This document shows, piece by piece, positions 12,673 to 23,434 of a DNA stretch of 64,000 nucleotides (the stretch's first letter is position 1; each line of letters starts with the position of its first letter). The stretch is from Apostichopus japonicus (Eukaryota > Echinodermata > Holothuroidea > Aspidochirotida > Stichopodidae). A program made the position numbers and the translations under genes. The DNA lies in NCBI RefSeq assembly GCF_037975245.1, contig NC_092578.1:8264501-8328500 (forward strand), read 5' to 3'. The notes under the pieces were generated by a model that had not been told where the DNA came from, made no database searches, and saw nothing but the letters and a program-made list of their open reading frames with translations.

Positions 12673-13240
12673 GTAAAAACTGCAAAGTAATCTCATAGGG
12701 ATTAAACATGCCATGCTGCTTTAAAGCGATGTTTACTTAAAATTTGCATACAAATAAATGCAAAGCCCGATGCTGTCATTTTCCGTTTCCTTAACGATCA
12801 TTTCTCAATCAGGTTGATAGTACATGCTCTGTGAACTGTGTTGGTAACCTATTTGTGTCTAAGCACTGATAAGCCATGGAATAAATCTTGTTCGCTTAAT
12901 TGACTGTATATCTATTAAGTTCTAAAAGCTATTTTTGACAGCTGACTGAAATGTGAAGGTTCATCTCCACGAGATGGCCATAATCTTGTTTATATCCGAA
13001 GACGTTTGGAAATATCGGCTCAATGGCTTTCGTAGATCCGCATATCTGACAGATTAAGATAAAGAAAGCTGCTTCTTTGATGTAATATATGTTTGGTATT
13101 TTGGGATTTGAATAGCAGACCAGTAAATCTTCAGTAGAAATTAAGAAATGAATAATTTACTCATATGTATTTATATGACATCTGAATATTAAAGATTGAT
13201 ATTAAACTCGAGTCTCAAAATAGCGCTATTACTGAAGGTT

Positions 13241-13791
13241 GTGTAAAAGAAAGTTGGCCTGACGTTTCGATCCTACGGTAGCAGGATCTTCTTCAAAGGC
13301 TAAATGAGAAGCAACAGTAACAGAAGGGACAAAAACACACACAAAATACAGACGGGTTAATGAGCATGGTGAACACAAAGAGATAGATGTAAGGGGATTA
13401 GTAGACAAGGGATGGAGAGAAGATAGAAAGAAACCAACAGGGGAAGAGGAGAGGTAGGAGATAAACAGTGTAGGGACAAAGAGAGGATTAGGGAAGGGGG
13501 TAGGGAATAAACTGGAGAAGGACAAAGACAGAAAGGTGTGGAGAAAAATGAGTAGAAGAGAGCTATGAGAAGAAGAGTGACGGGGGGGGGGGGGGGGAAA
13601 CAAGGGGAGAAGGAGGGGACAGAAGAAAAAGTTAGTCATGTCCTTCCTGAATGTTGAGCCCATGAGGTTGAATGGTGCGAAGGCGTTGCATCCACAGCCT
13701 CTCTCTGCTGATTCGTACTAGGTCAGGATGGCTACCTAAGGATTCAATCCCCTGTGGGGACATGTCGTTAATGGTATGTTTGGGAAGATTA
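13241..13791 (-). mobile_element. Penelope-like retroelement fragment, 5'-truncated
   Basis: The segment is flanked by the direct repeat ACTGAAGGTT (13231-13240 and 13792-13801), as a target duplication. In minus orientation it starts with a coding remnant, passes a long pyrimidine-rich stretch (with a run of ~18 C) and ends with GAAGAAGATCCTGCTACC, GTAGGATCGAAACGTCAGG, a sequence type that I associate with ends of Penelope-like elements. The class is a judgement from the GIY-YIG-like remnant. Confidence 0.55.
13632..13790 (-). pseudogene. C-terminal remnant of a GIY-YIG-type endonuclease
   Basis: On the minus strand 52 codons read NLPKHTINDMSPQGIES, then LGSHPDLVRISRERLWMQ, RLRTIQPHGLNIQEGHD and TAA. 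The pattern E-R-x-W-(M/I)-x-x-L-x-T-x-x-P-x-G-L-N is usual at the end of the GIY-YIG endonuclease domain of Penelope-like elements. The reverse transcriptase part is missing, so it is a dead fragment left by truncated integration. A DIRS or LINE origin is less likely. Confidence 0.5.
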
Positions 13792-14246
13792 ACTGAAGGT
13801 TAACAGAAAATTGGCTATTATATATGGTTCAAACGAAAAAAAAAAATTGCTGTTTTACACTGCTGGAAATTTGACAATATTTGGGTTGTGACATGTGGAC
13901 AATGTGTCAAAATAATGTGAAAGACAGTCAATCAGCTGAAGACATTTTCAACTATACAGTGGGGTGGTCTCAGCTGACGAACTTTTCCATTTGTGAGTGC
14001 ATTTGTTGTAACACCTAACACTTGGAAATGGTTTAATTTCTGTAACTAATGTACACACACAAGTTGAGATGACATGTATTGGCTTCCCATGAAGTGAATG
14101 AGTCGACCGACTGTCGGGTGCAACAATGTAGCAGCATGAATTTGCATTTCAGCGATATCTTTGCGAGGCTAATTCAACTACGACATCGTTCAACCGTTCT
14201 GTTCCAGTTTATAGTTCATCATCTCTTAAAAACATTGATTTACTTT

Positions 14247-14290
14247 GATCACTCCTCTCTTACCTGTCTCCATTCTACATATGCACTTAA
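14247..14290 (+). repeat. dispersed ACCTGTCTCC repeat
   Basis: Shares TGATCACTCCTCTCTTACC, TGTCTCCATT and a following TATGCACT with the copy at 42001-42045. Confidence 0.55.
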
Positions 14291-14639
14291 CCTTTCTAGC
14301 CTACAACAGTTGGTAACATTTGAGCATAGATCTCTTAAAAACATTGTTTGTCATTGGAGCTGTAGCTGATGGCTCTTCGAATCACAAAGTAGTTTGTCAA
14401 GGACCTACAGATGCGAAAGACAACCACAGCTCGCTGTTTAATTATGAATTTTAGAAAATTTTATACCACTGCAAGTTGGAAACATTTCACTCAGTACTGT
14501 CTTGGGAGTTATTAAGGAAAATAGCTCCATGATACAGTTCATAATTTAAACTCCCATAGCTAAAGTCAATATACACTTCACCACTCACGTTTTCATATCC
14601 TAAAGTGAAATTTTTAATCAATCACATTTTCCAATTTGC

Positions 14640-14672
14640 ATTTAATATTTTTTTATTTTTTTTATTTTTTTT
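14640..14672 (+). repeat. T-rich simple sequence
   Basis: Runs of T interrupted by single A residues. Confidence 0.8.
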
Positions 14673-16165
14673 TATAAGACATTGAAGCTATATCATGGAG
14701 AGTGTCTGGGCAAGGAAAACTTGGCAAAGGATAGAATCACAGTTTGGAATTTCTTGTGTATTGACCTTGGTTTGAGGGGAGATATCTAGAAGGGGTGTAT
14801 AAGTGTACAACTCAGGTTCAATCTTATTTTTTTGAGTAATATTTTACTTTGTTTTTGAATAATTTATTGACCAACCCCGAAAACCCTCTGACACAGGTTG
14901 ATTTGATTTGTTATATATTTTTTAACAGTTTATATTGCTCTGTTGGCAATGCATTAAGTCAGGAAGATAGCCATCAGCACGTAGGGACGTTGATTAAAGT
15001 TGCCCGACAAAGGCCTCCCGGAAATTTCTTTCTCGGGAGATTGAAATGTTTTATCAGCCTCTCGATTCTAAGATTATTTCTGTCACATGTCGAATGAATT
15101 AAATCCCGAGGATATGGATTTGTTTTTCTGTTTTGCTGTTTGTTTGGAGATGAACTGTTAATGCCATCCGGGATGAATTTGAAATCACCTGTGTCTCAAA
15201 AACAACTTGTAATACCTTTCTATTCAAAATGTCTGGGAGAGATTATCACAAGGCTTTCTCTTTACTGTCCACGGGGCATTTGAATATTTCAACATGTACT
15301 GTACTGTATGTAGAGGTTGCACGGTGGCTAACAATAATTATATAGAAGAATGTTAATAACAGATAATTCTTCCCCCCTCCCTTCCACTAATCCCCCAAAA
15401 AATGTAAATACAGCCTATTTGCATCTTACTAAAATTTATTCTATCCAAATCTTTAATTCAAAGTATCATGGAAATTTTCCCAATTTCAGACAAGATCTCA
15501 AAATTGAACGAGTAAAATCCAAAATGCATCATACTATACAGTTCACCAGAAAGTCTGTATGATTCAACTTTAGTTCAATTTAAATTCTTTCATGTTGTGT
15601 TTGTTTTGGGGAATGAGAGGGGTAGGGGGAGTGACTGGGTGGAGGGGTGGGAGGAGTGCATATTGCTAACTTCAGGCAGAATTTCAGACTATGCATATTC
15701 TGTCTTTGAAATCAACTACAAATCATTCTGTGGGGAGGACAATAGTACTGTAGCGGACTAGTGTCAGTAACGTTAGTATCATAGTGCTATGACCAGTAAC
15801 AGCTCATTAACTATATATTATCACAATCTCCTTCTCTATAGATGCATCTTTAGAAAAGTTGATGCCGTCAAAGTTATAGTTTGAGCTTAAACGCTTGTGA
15901 AAAAATATTGCCAGAAAATATGATGAAATTTAGTTGATGAGACATCCAGCATAAAGAATAAAATTACAATGAGGTTCCAAGGCGTGGGTATTAACGAATG
16001 TATTATACACAGACACTTGTTTGTTGGTGGAGAGCAAGAATGTATTCTGTCTCCTGTATTTACAGTACCACTAACAGGCCAGAGTTACAGTACAAAGGAA
16101 TGTTTATTAATTAGCATAGTATGTAGAACTTTCCAACACATAATTAGTCTGGCACAAATATACTT

Positions 16166-16169
16166 AGAG

Positions 16170-16200
<31 letters not shown>

Positions 16201-16213
16201 CATATATATATAT
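16166..16213. repeat. TA-rich tail of the SINE
   Basis: Alternating TATATA with a few C residues, directly next to the 3' end of the minus-strand SINE; probably its simple-sequence tail. Confidence 0.8.
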
Positions 16214-16429
16214 TCTCCTGTAGGCAGGAACTCGCGAAGAAGCCTCATTGGCTTATCAAAGCCTCAAGCTGACCGAACAGTCTCTTACATTCATATTTAA
16301 CGTCCATGATTATGAATTGTAAATTGTCAACAACTCTGTAACTGGACGACATACATTAATCTTGGAGTGACTCGAACCGGGGACCTTATGATTGGAAGGC
16401 ACTGGCATTAACCACTGAGCTAACACTCC
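16214..16429 (-). mobile_element. tRNA-derived SINE
   Basis: On the minus strand a tRNA-like head (16429-16363) is followed by ~85 bases of body and a conserved 3' part (16277-16214: GCTTTGATAAGCCAATGAGG, then CGCGAGTTCCTGC) ending in a TA-rich tail. The 3' part recurs in the other orientation at 46728-46794. Confidence 0.75.
16363..16429 (-). other. tRNA-like head of the SINE (not a functional tRNA)
   Basis: Reads GGAGTGTTAGCTCAGTGG at the start with an A box (TAGCTCAGTGGTTA), a CTTCCAA anticodon-type loop and a B box GGTTCGAGTC, then CACTCCA. Six of seven acceptor pairs form, but the anticodon stem has only three of five pairs, so it is a decayed polymerase III promoter rather than a working tRNA. 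Confidence 0.7.
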
Positions 16430-17306
16430 ATATACTTGAATATATAATAATTTAAGCATGTTACAAAGATGGAATTCATGACTGCATGAGCCACATAGAT
16501 GTTCTGTGTGTATTGCCACTTTGAACATATTTTGAGTGCAGTTCTTCAAGTATGTCCCTAATAAAGATTTATTAAACCTTTACTGAATATAAGAAGACCT
16601 GATTCACGGTACTTGCATAGATCTAGCTAAAAGGATAAACCTGTTTGTGATGTGGCCTGGGGCACTTGACACAGTTTGTTACTAAAAGTAATATAGAAAA
16701 TCAGATTTGTAAATGTGAAGATTTATGTCTTTGCATCCTGAGATCAATTCTAAAAGCTTCCCTCAAGTGCTTCCATCAAAAGCTTATCTTATTTTTAATG
16801 TGGTCCACTCACAAATCTCTTTCAGCTTTTCCCCGAGGACTCTCTTCAAGTGGCATACAGTACATGTACACGTATGTTACATACCAAGTTAATTGGCTGA
16901 TAAAGTTATTCCGCAAATTTTTCTCCAAAGATCTGTAGTTCCCGATAACTATATGTGTTATAGAAATGTCCTGACTCTGTCAAGACATCCTTGTAGACAT
17001 CCAAAGTCCAAACCGAACATTCTTAGCTTTGAGAGTCACATAATCTAAACGTTATTAAAGAAATATCTCGTTTATATAGGTTGTATATGTAAAGAACAAT
17101 CTGATTGACAGATTATCAATCTCAGACAATACCCTTAAAGGATGATACATGATAGTAAAAGTAAAAGAAAAGAGTCACAAAGTCCATTGGTTTTCTGGTT
17201 GTTAAATGTCAGGAGGTACTCGCCTCTTCCTAATGTGTCGTCTTACGTAGATATCACTCACAAAGCCGTCATAATTATCTACAGCAGTGCCGGGCACGCT
17301 TCTCTT

Positions 17307-17681
17307 TGACGTCACTCCAGTCACGATATTTATCGACGCTTGCATGCATGTTCTTTTCTTTTCATTGTTTTACATAATTTACAAAAGTGCACTGTATGCT
17401 CTTAATTATATACATCTCAATGCATGTGACGTAAGATACCTTCAAGGACGACAGCGATGACGAAACGAACGGAAGGAAGGAATACGTACAGCGCTCGCGA
17501 CGGATGGAATTTTTCCTTTTCTTGACTTGTTTGACGTCATTAGGAGCTAATTAATACAATGCTGGATTGGACGTATGTGCGACATGAGTTCACTGACGAT
17601 GGATATATATTTATGTAAAATAAAAGAACATATAACATAAAGGGAAAGATGACAGGCATACTTGCACAGTAGGTGACGTGA
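17307..17681. promoter_or_regulatory. cluster of CRE/ATF-type sites
   Basis: Full palindromes TGACGTCA at 17307-17314 and 17532-17539, with TGACGTAA at 17427-17434 and TGACGTGA at 17674-17681, in a locally CpG-richer stretch (GCGCTCGCGACGG near 17490). CREB/ATF factors bind such sites. It could be an enhancer or unannotated promoter inside the intron of the AMPK gamma gene. No exon was recognised beside it. Confidence 0.4.
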
Positions 17682-18435
17682 AAAAGAGAAAAGGACGTCT
17701 TGAACGTAACAGTCGATTTGGGCAATGGAATACGACAGTCAGCTGTGTGTAATTCTTGAAATATCAAAGCGAGCTAGAGAACATTTTATGAGAGATTTGA
17801 ATACCGATGGCCGATGGGCTGTTTGTATAAGTTATATGTGTTTATAGAGATGTCGTGAAACAAAAGTGATTATTATGACGAATGAAGGAAAGGTTGACCG
17901 AATGTACTTCCTGAATGGTTGGTTTGTGATTTGCGACCTAGCTAGTCCCAAAGCTCATTTATAATTATGGCTTTATTGTTGATCGATGACAGACCTGCGT
18001 ATGTATATTTGTATGTACAGTATATCCATAATATTGTGAGGGTTTTCAGAGTATAATACAGAGAAACTGAAAAATTGCGAATTAACTCTGAAAATCTTGT
18101 CTCTCGATTCAAAGTTGGTCTTTGGTCGAAACCATCATGTGCGCGCATGGCCAGTAGCTTATTTCCAACACGTAAAATAACACACAACACAGACGAAGCC
18201 CCTCAAAGGGGGGCGGGGAGAGGAACAAGGGAGGCCAAAAGGGACAAAACAAGTAACAGAAACAACCGACTACATGGTAGAATAGTGTAACGGTACCATA
18301 CTTAGTCAAATATAAATTCCTCATATACAGTATCAACTATAAAAAGTCTCATTGTGAATTATTTTATAAAATTATTTGAACTTGCTCCTCTTTTAGAAAA
18401 TTAAGAAGTTGGGAAGGGCTTGATTTAATTGGTTA

Positions 18436-18470
18436 TATACCAGGGAGCTGAAAGAGAGCTCCCTGGTATA
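18436..18470. repeat. perfect 14-bp hairpin
   Basis: TATACCAGGGAGCT at 18436-18449 pairs exactly with 18457-18470 across a 7-base loop. Possibly the remnant of a palindromic element. Confidence 0.85.
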
Positions 18471-18625
18471 AACCGTACATAGATAATGTAGGTAAGGCAG
18501 TATAGTTACCACTGTACTGTAGACTGCTGTGTATATGTATGTACAGATAAATGTTTACTCATACATAGTAATATCCATACAACCTGCAGTATGCTGCTTT
18601 GGGAGAACTTTATAATGGTATCAAT

Positions 18626-18710
18626 TTACTTCGCTCCTCGCTTACCTGTCTCCCCACAACCTTAGCACCCTCATTCTGCCGTGCCTAGAATGTCCTGGTA
18701 ACCTTATAAC
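18626..18710 (+). repeat. dispersed ACCTGTCTCC repeat
   Basis: CTTCGCTCCTCGCTTACC, TGTCTCCCCACAACC, TTAGCACCCTCATTCTG, then a CCTGGTAA. Related to copies at 32971-33050 and 40310-40365. Confidence 0.65.
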
Positions 18711-19507
18711 CATGGGTCGAGGGCAAAGCAAGAATTCCATCATCTGTGTGATCGGATATATCTACAAAAGAAGTGACGAATATTCTATTTTTCATGAGTT
18801 TGGGAACTAATCTACAGTGTAAAAGTTGAAAACTTGTTGTAGCTTGTGTCTGTCTTTCAGCTGTTCTAGTCATTGAACCTGTCTCATGTACAGTAGCCTG
18901 TTAAATTTGCAGAGTCCTAGGCAAATTCATGAAGCCCCACAGTATATATATAGGTCTACATATATATAATAAACTCAATTTATTAGGACTTGCACACCAA
19001 GCTTTAAGGCATATTAAATAAATGAAAAGCACAAAATCATGCAAAAGGCTGTATAATGCCTACTGTGAAACCCAGTGTGTGCCGTCGTAATTAAATTGAT
19101 CATCCAAGCTAGGGGCCCTGGCGTATGGAGGTGTTTCAGTGAAAATCCAAGTAAATATTGTTAACTGCACAAATTGACAGACATAATTGTTGTGCCGGAA
19201 GTTTAAATCTTCAGCTTGTTGTTTTCTGAAAGGATTTGCAATGTTTTTGTGTGACACAATACTGTATATGTACTGGCTTCACTATCGGTGCATGTTTCAT
19301 CCTCGGGAGGCTCGTAAAGTATCGTAGTCTTTGACATTGTGGACCAGGACGAACTATAGTGTAAATGTGTGAATATTATGGAATTATTATTAAAAAGTAG
19401 TTATATATAATACTGTACCTATATAATACCTGTATCCGTTCTACTTTTGAAATTTAATGCTTAATCACTGTGCCGACTTATATCACATCCGGTACTCCAC
19501 ACACTGT

Positions 19508-19527
19508 CTCCCCCCCCCCCCCCCCCC
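19508..19527 (+). repeat. poly-C run
   Basis: About 19 consecutive C; simple sequence, length may be assembly-dependent. Confidence 0.9.
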
Positions 19528-20406
19528 ATATGACCCTTCTTAATCTACCATTCAGAATTCACACAAGTCTACATCCATTTTCTTCACATGAATTTTCCCT
19601 CATAATTTTCACCACAAAGTCTCCTCTACACACTTACATGTATTTTGTGTACAGACCATTCCAGAGAACTGTTAGACCTTTTGAATATAGTATGTAACTG
19701 GCCTCCTATGGAGTCCGGCCTAATCTGGACTGCTAACCTCCTCATTGTACCCACACTAGTTGAGTACATACTTACAGATAAATTAATGTATTTCTTAAAA
19801 TCAGATATATCCAAGTTGGTCTTTCCCATATAGATCTATCTTTCCAAGCTATCTTTATCTGTTGTCTGGTTATAGCTAGTTTGAAGTAAACATATCGAGA
19901 ATGGGCTTTTTAACAGAGCTTCATTCACTGATAAATCATCATCTTAGCTGTGAATTTATTATCTAATTTACTTTACTATTCAAGTGATTAAATGTAATTA
20001 AAACTTTATTTTCAGCCATAAATTACGAAGAAACGCAGTAGTTATCTGATTGGTAAATTTCTTCACATGCAGTTACAAAAAGAGCCTTATAGAGACAGGC
20101 TGGTGGTAGTTTGAGCATTTCTTACATCATGTATAACACAGGTATGTGTTATAGGGCTATAGTAATATTGGAATACAATACATCAGTTGTAGATCGACCA
20201 GATGTCCATCCGTTCCCAATTTTGAAATCTGATTTTTCCGAAAGGTTTGGCACCTTACCCCATTTATGATGGATGTGTATTAAATTAAGTGCACATGAAA
20301 CCTCCTACCAGCTCTTTGAATCAAACCATACTGATAGTTCAAGATATATATGGTAGTGTAGGGTAGCTCTTACGAGATCCCTAAACGGACGCATCGGACT
20401 CCTCCT

Positions 20407-21046
20407 TTAAAGCAGCATTTTGCGTCCCTTTCTTTGGTTTTTCTTAACCTCACTGATTCCACGATGCCATAACGACATACATAACTAGCTTATCTATTCA
20501 GATCTTACTTCAAATGGTGGTATAAAAGTCGAAAAATTTACTACTTTCAACTTTGTTTTTCTCGAAGATAATTTTCCGTTCGGATCCAAATAAACCTCGC
20601 CCATAATATGAATTAAATGCTACGAACATCATTGACCAATACGTAATACAACACCATGCTTGATTTGTGTAGATTGTCCATGGCAGTTGTTCAGTTGTAC
20701 TGTTAGAGTCCAGCTGGCTGGTTGTACCAAGTTACCAACTCGACGTTTGAATCTATATATAGCAACAGCTCATAACTAAACCTGCATCTCTGATTGGTTG
20801 AATTCAAACTAGTGGGTTGGGGGAACTGTATGCGATTAATATTAAATGTGTAATTTGTCGGAGGACACTTTTCTCATTATCTGCAAATGTCCTTAATTAC
20901 TCGCCAATTAAAGCTTTTGGCAGGGAAAAAACTAGACTAATATCTTAGTTTGCTGTTTTGTGATTGATATATACTGTATATGGAAAAAACTTGATGGACT
21001 TGTCAAAAAGTGGAAAATGGCGACAAAACGCAAAATGCTGCTTTAA
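20407..21046. mobile_element. TTAA-bounded inverted-repeat DNA transposon, non-autonomous
   Basis: TTAAAGCAGCATTTTGCGT at 20407-20425 returns as an exact inverted copy at 21028-21046. Taking TTAA as target duplication leaves 15-bp ends AGCAGCATTTTGCGT. TTAA duplications are used by piggyBac and Kolobok transposons. The 640 bases have no ORF, so it depends on a transposase elsewhere. Superfamily undecided. Confidence 0.65.
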
Positions 21047-22614
21047 TAGTCTGAGCAATTGTAGCCTCATTCAAGTAATATTTGATACTCTGTAGGTTTG
21101 ATAAGCTTGTCAATAATTTGGGTCGAATACAGAACTCACTCACTCAAGCTTCTCTTATATTGACCTACTTCGTTGGACATATTGACCCTAATTACATCCT
21201 AGAGCTGCAAAGGACTCAAAAGAAAACTTTAGCTATCTCAGGTATTCAATTGATTTAATTTTATCCACTACATTGGTCACCCCTTCAGTCGGTCGGTTGG
21301 TCATCCCACGGATAGAGTTTCTAATGTTATCCTCCGTTATTATTCCAGCTGTGAGGAATAAATTACCCAATCACATTTAAGGCCAGTTAGATTGGTCCAC
21401 TGGTGTAAGCAATTCATTCTTCATTTAACTGGCTGAGCTCATTTTGAAATTGGACTTTATTATATACAGTACTCAAATCAGTTTGGCAGAGAAGGAAAAC
21501 ATGTGAAATGCCATCCAGGGCTGTGCAGTAGAAGTAGGTCACTGAAGAAACAGTCGGTTGTACAGTGGCATTATGCATACAGTGCCAGAATCGATATGTA
21601 TTTGCAGCAATTTGCATGGGGCGCGCCAATTTCTGGCAATCTTTATGCAGCAACTTTCAAGTATTTTACAGAATAAGATAAAATAAATTAAAGTAAACAT
21701 TACATCATGATTTGTAGTTCACTGATTATGCACACCTGTGTTGTGTTTTCGTTTCAGTGTTTACGTGTGTGGTAGGCTTGATCAAAGAGACATCTCAGGA
21801 TAATAAACAATAATCAGTAAACACGATTAAGGTCTGAATCGACTCTGATTTATTGATATTTTTCTACGTCTGCTTAGGAATATTTACTTCCCAACAACTC
21901 CCAGAACGTGACACTAGCTGGGAGAACCAGCAAAGTTCCTTCCAGAAGCTTGGATCTGGGGGTCTCTTGCCCACATCACGTGACATACACAATAATGAAT
22001 AGTTATGAATCAATAACCAATCATAATAGCAATACTGAAGATTAATCTTTGATTTTACCGAGAGGCATTGGAAATCCTCTACACAACACTAGCATTGACA
22101 GCTGTGTGTCACGGCCAGAAGTTTTTCTTGTTATTATGCCTATTGGTACAGAAGTGTGTAGTAGATAATAAAGCGAAGTAACGTTCTAAATCTATCTTTC
22201 TTATAACCTGGGCTTCTGGGGAGTCTGTGGGGGTCAAAGCGGTCCACAGAGATAAAAATGGCATCTGCAAAAACCGCGGGGGAATAATTTTTCTCACCTG
22301 TGTATAAATACTGTACGTGCCCCCTTACTTGTAATCTATTTGTGCAGGTGTGGGTTTCACTATACACTCCCCCCATCCTGGATTGCGAGTTGGTGTGTCG
22401 ATCCGCTAGGAGATGTGGCCTTAGGCTGCCCGCTGAGTAAGTTGTGTTATACTACTTGAGGTATATTCTTGGCCTTGTCACTTGCTAGTTATGTACTTTT
22501 CCCCCTTCCCCCCTCCTTTTTGGGCCATTTTCTACACCGCTAAGGCCATTTAGTTTTGGAGCTGTGGATGGCAACGATTTAAAAGCTTACTGTAGGTTCT
22601 AAAGCCTACTGAGT
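21047..22614. other. intron without recognised gene
   Basis: Between the TTAA element and the retrotransposon. No exon, RNA gene or transposon end identified. Confidence 0.5.
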
Positions 22615-22619
22615 GGGGG

Positions 22620-23068
22620 TGTCATAATGCTCCCACCTGGAACATTGGGTTGAGAATGTTCAATTCGCACACAAAAGAAATGAAGATGAACACCAATAAT
22701 AGAGTAAAAACTACATATCTAATTTATTGACAATCTCTACATAATAATCTGACAAAAGTATAAGAAAATACTGCTTCTCTCCTCCCTAGCTGCAGTCCAC
22801 CCTCTTCAAAAGTTAATTACACTCTCCCTCTCACCTTCCTTTTTTCCCCCCAATCTCTCCTCCCCAACAGGTCTGGACTTGTTGATTCCAAAAATAAACC
22901 AAAGTAAAACAATGGTGTCCTTTGTGACCATGTGACACACCATGGTCTAAACAAGGATGATGTAATAGACCCATGTCAAAGGTCACTAGGTTGTTACTAT
23001 GGGCAGTTGTTTATCCTCTGCCCACCAAGGAGAAAACTATGGATGCCTTTAAGTGATACATCCTTACA
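22620..23068 (-). repeat. 3' LTR of the Gmr1-like element
   Basis: 449 bp, the second LTR copy. In minus orientation an AATAAA polyadenylation signal lies at 22738-22733, about 115 bases before the LTR end, suitable for ending the genomic transcript in R. The flanks are GGGGG on both sides of the whole element. Confidence 0.95.
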
Positions 23069-23080
23069 CCCCCATACTTC
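23069..23080 (-). other. candidate polypurine tract
   Basis: The minus strand reads GAAGTATGGGGG immediately before the 3' LTR. It is short and interrupted by two T residues, but its position is right for plus-strand priming. Confidence 0.4.
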
Positions 23081-23434
23081 AAGAGAAAAGCTGTGTCTTT
23101 TCACAAAACAATAATACACAAGTTAGGATTATTTCCATTAAAATAAAAAGGGAAATCTTTAAAGCAAATGACAACATTCATTTAATTAAAGAGTACATGT
23201 TTAATTAAAAGTATAAAATACATGAGATATCCTTCCCATAAACTAGGCCTAAGAGGCAGACAGACAGTTATAAGCAAAACAATGCGGAAATGATAATCAA
23301 CATATAAATGTACTACACTCCATAATGGACACCATGACAGTTACCCATTAACAACGATAAAAACGACTATAACTGAGTCTACTTCTAGTGTTTATGAACT
23401 ATAAGTACTACGATACATAACATGAAAACTCACT
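23081..23434 (-). other. 3' untranslated part of the retrotransposon
   Basis: About 350 A/T-rich bases between the Pol stop and the polypurine tract. No ORF; no env-like gene is present. Confidence 0.7.

Noticed and set aside
13229-13663. 144-codon minus-strand ORF rich in Ser/Pro/Leu
   Set aside because: It reads through a pyrimidine-rich tract of the Penelope-like insertion, out of frame with the real coding remnant.
16363-16429. tRNA gene
   Set aside because: A and B boxes are present but the anticodon stem is broken and it continues into a SINE body.
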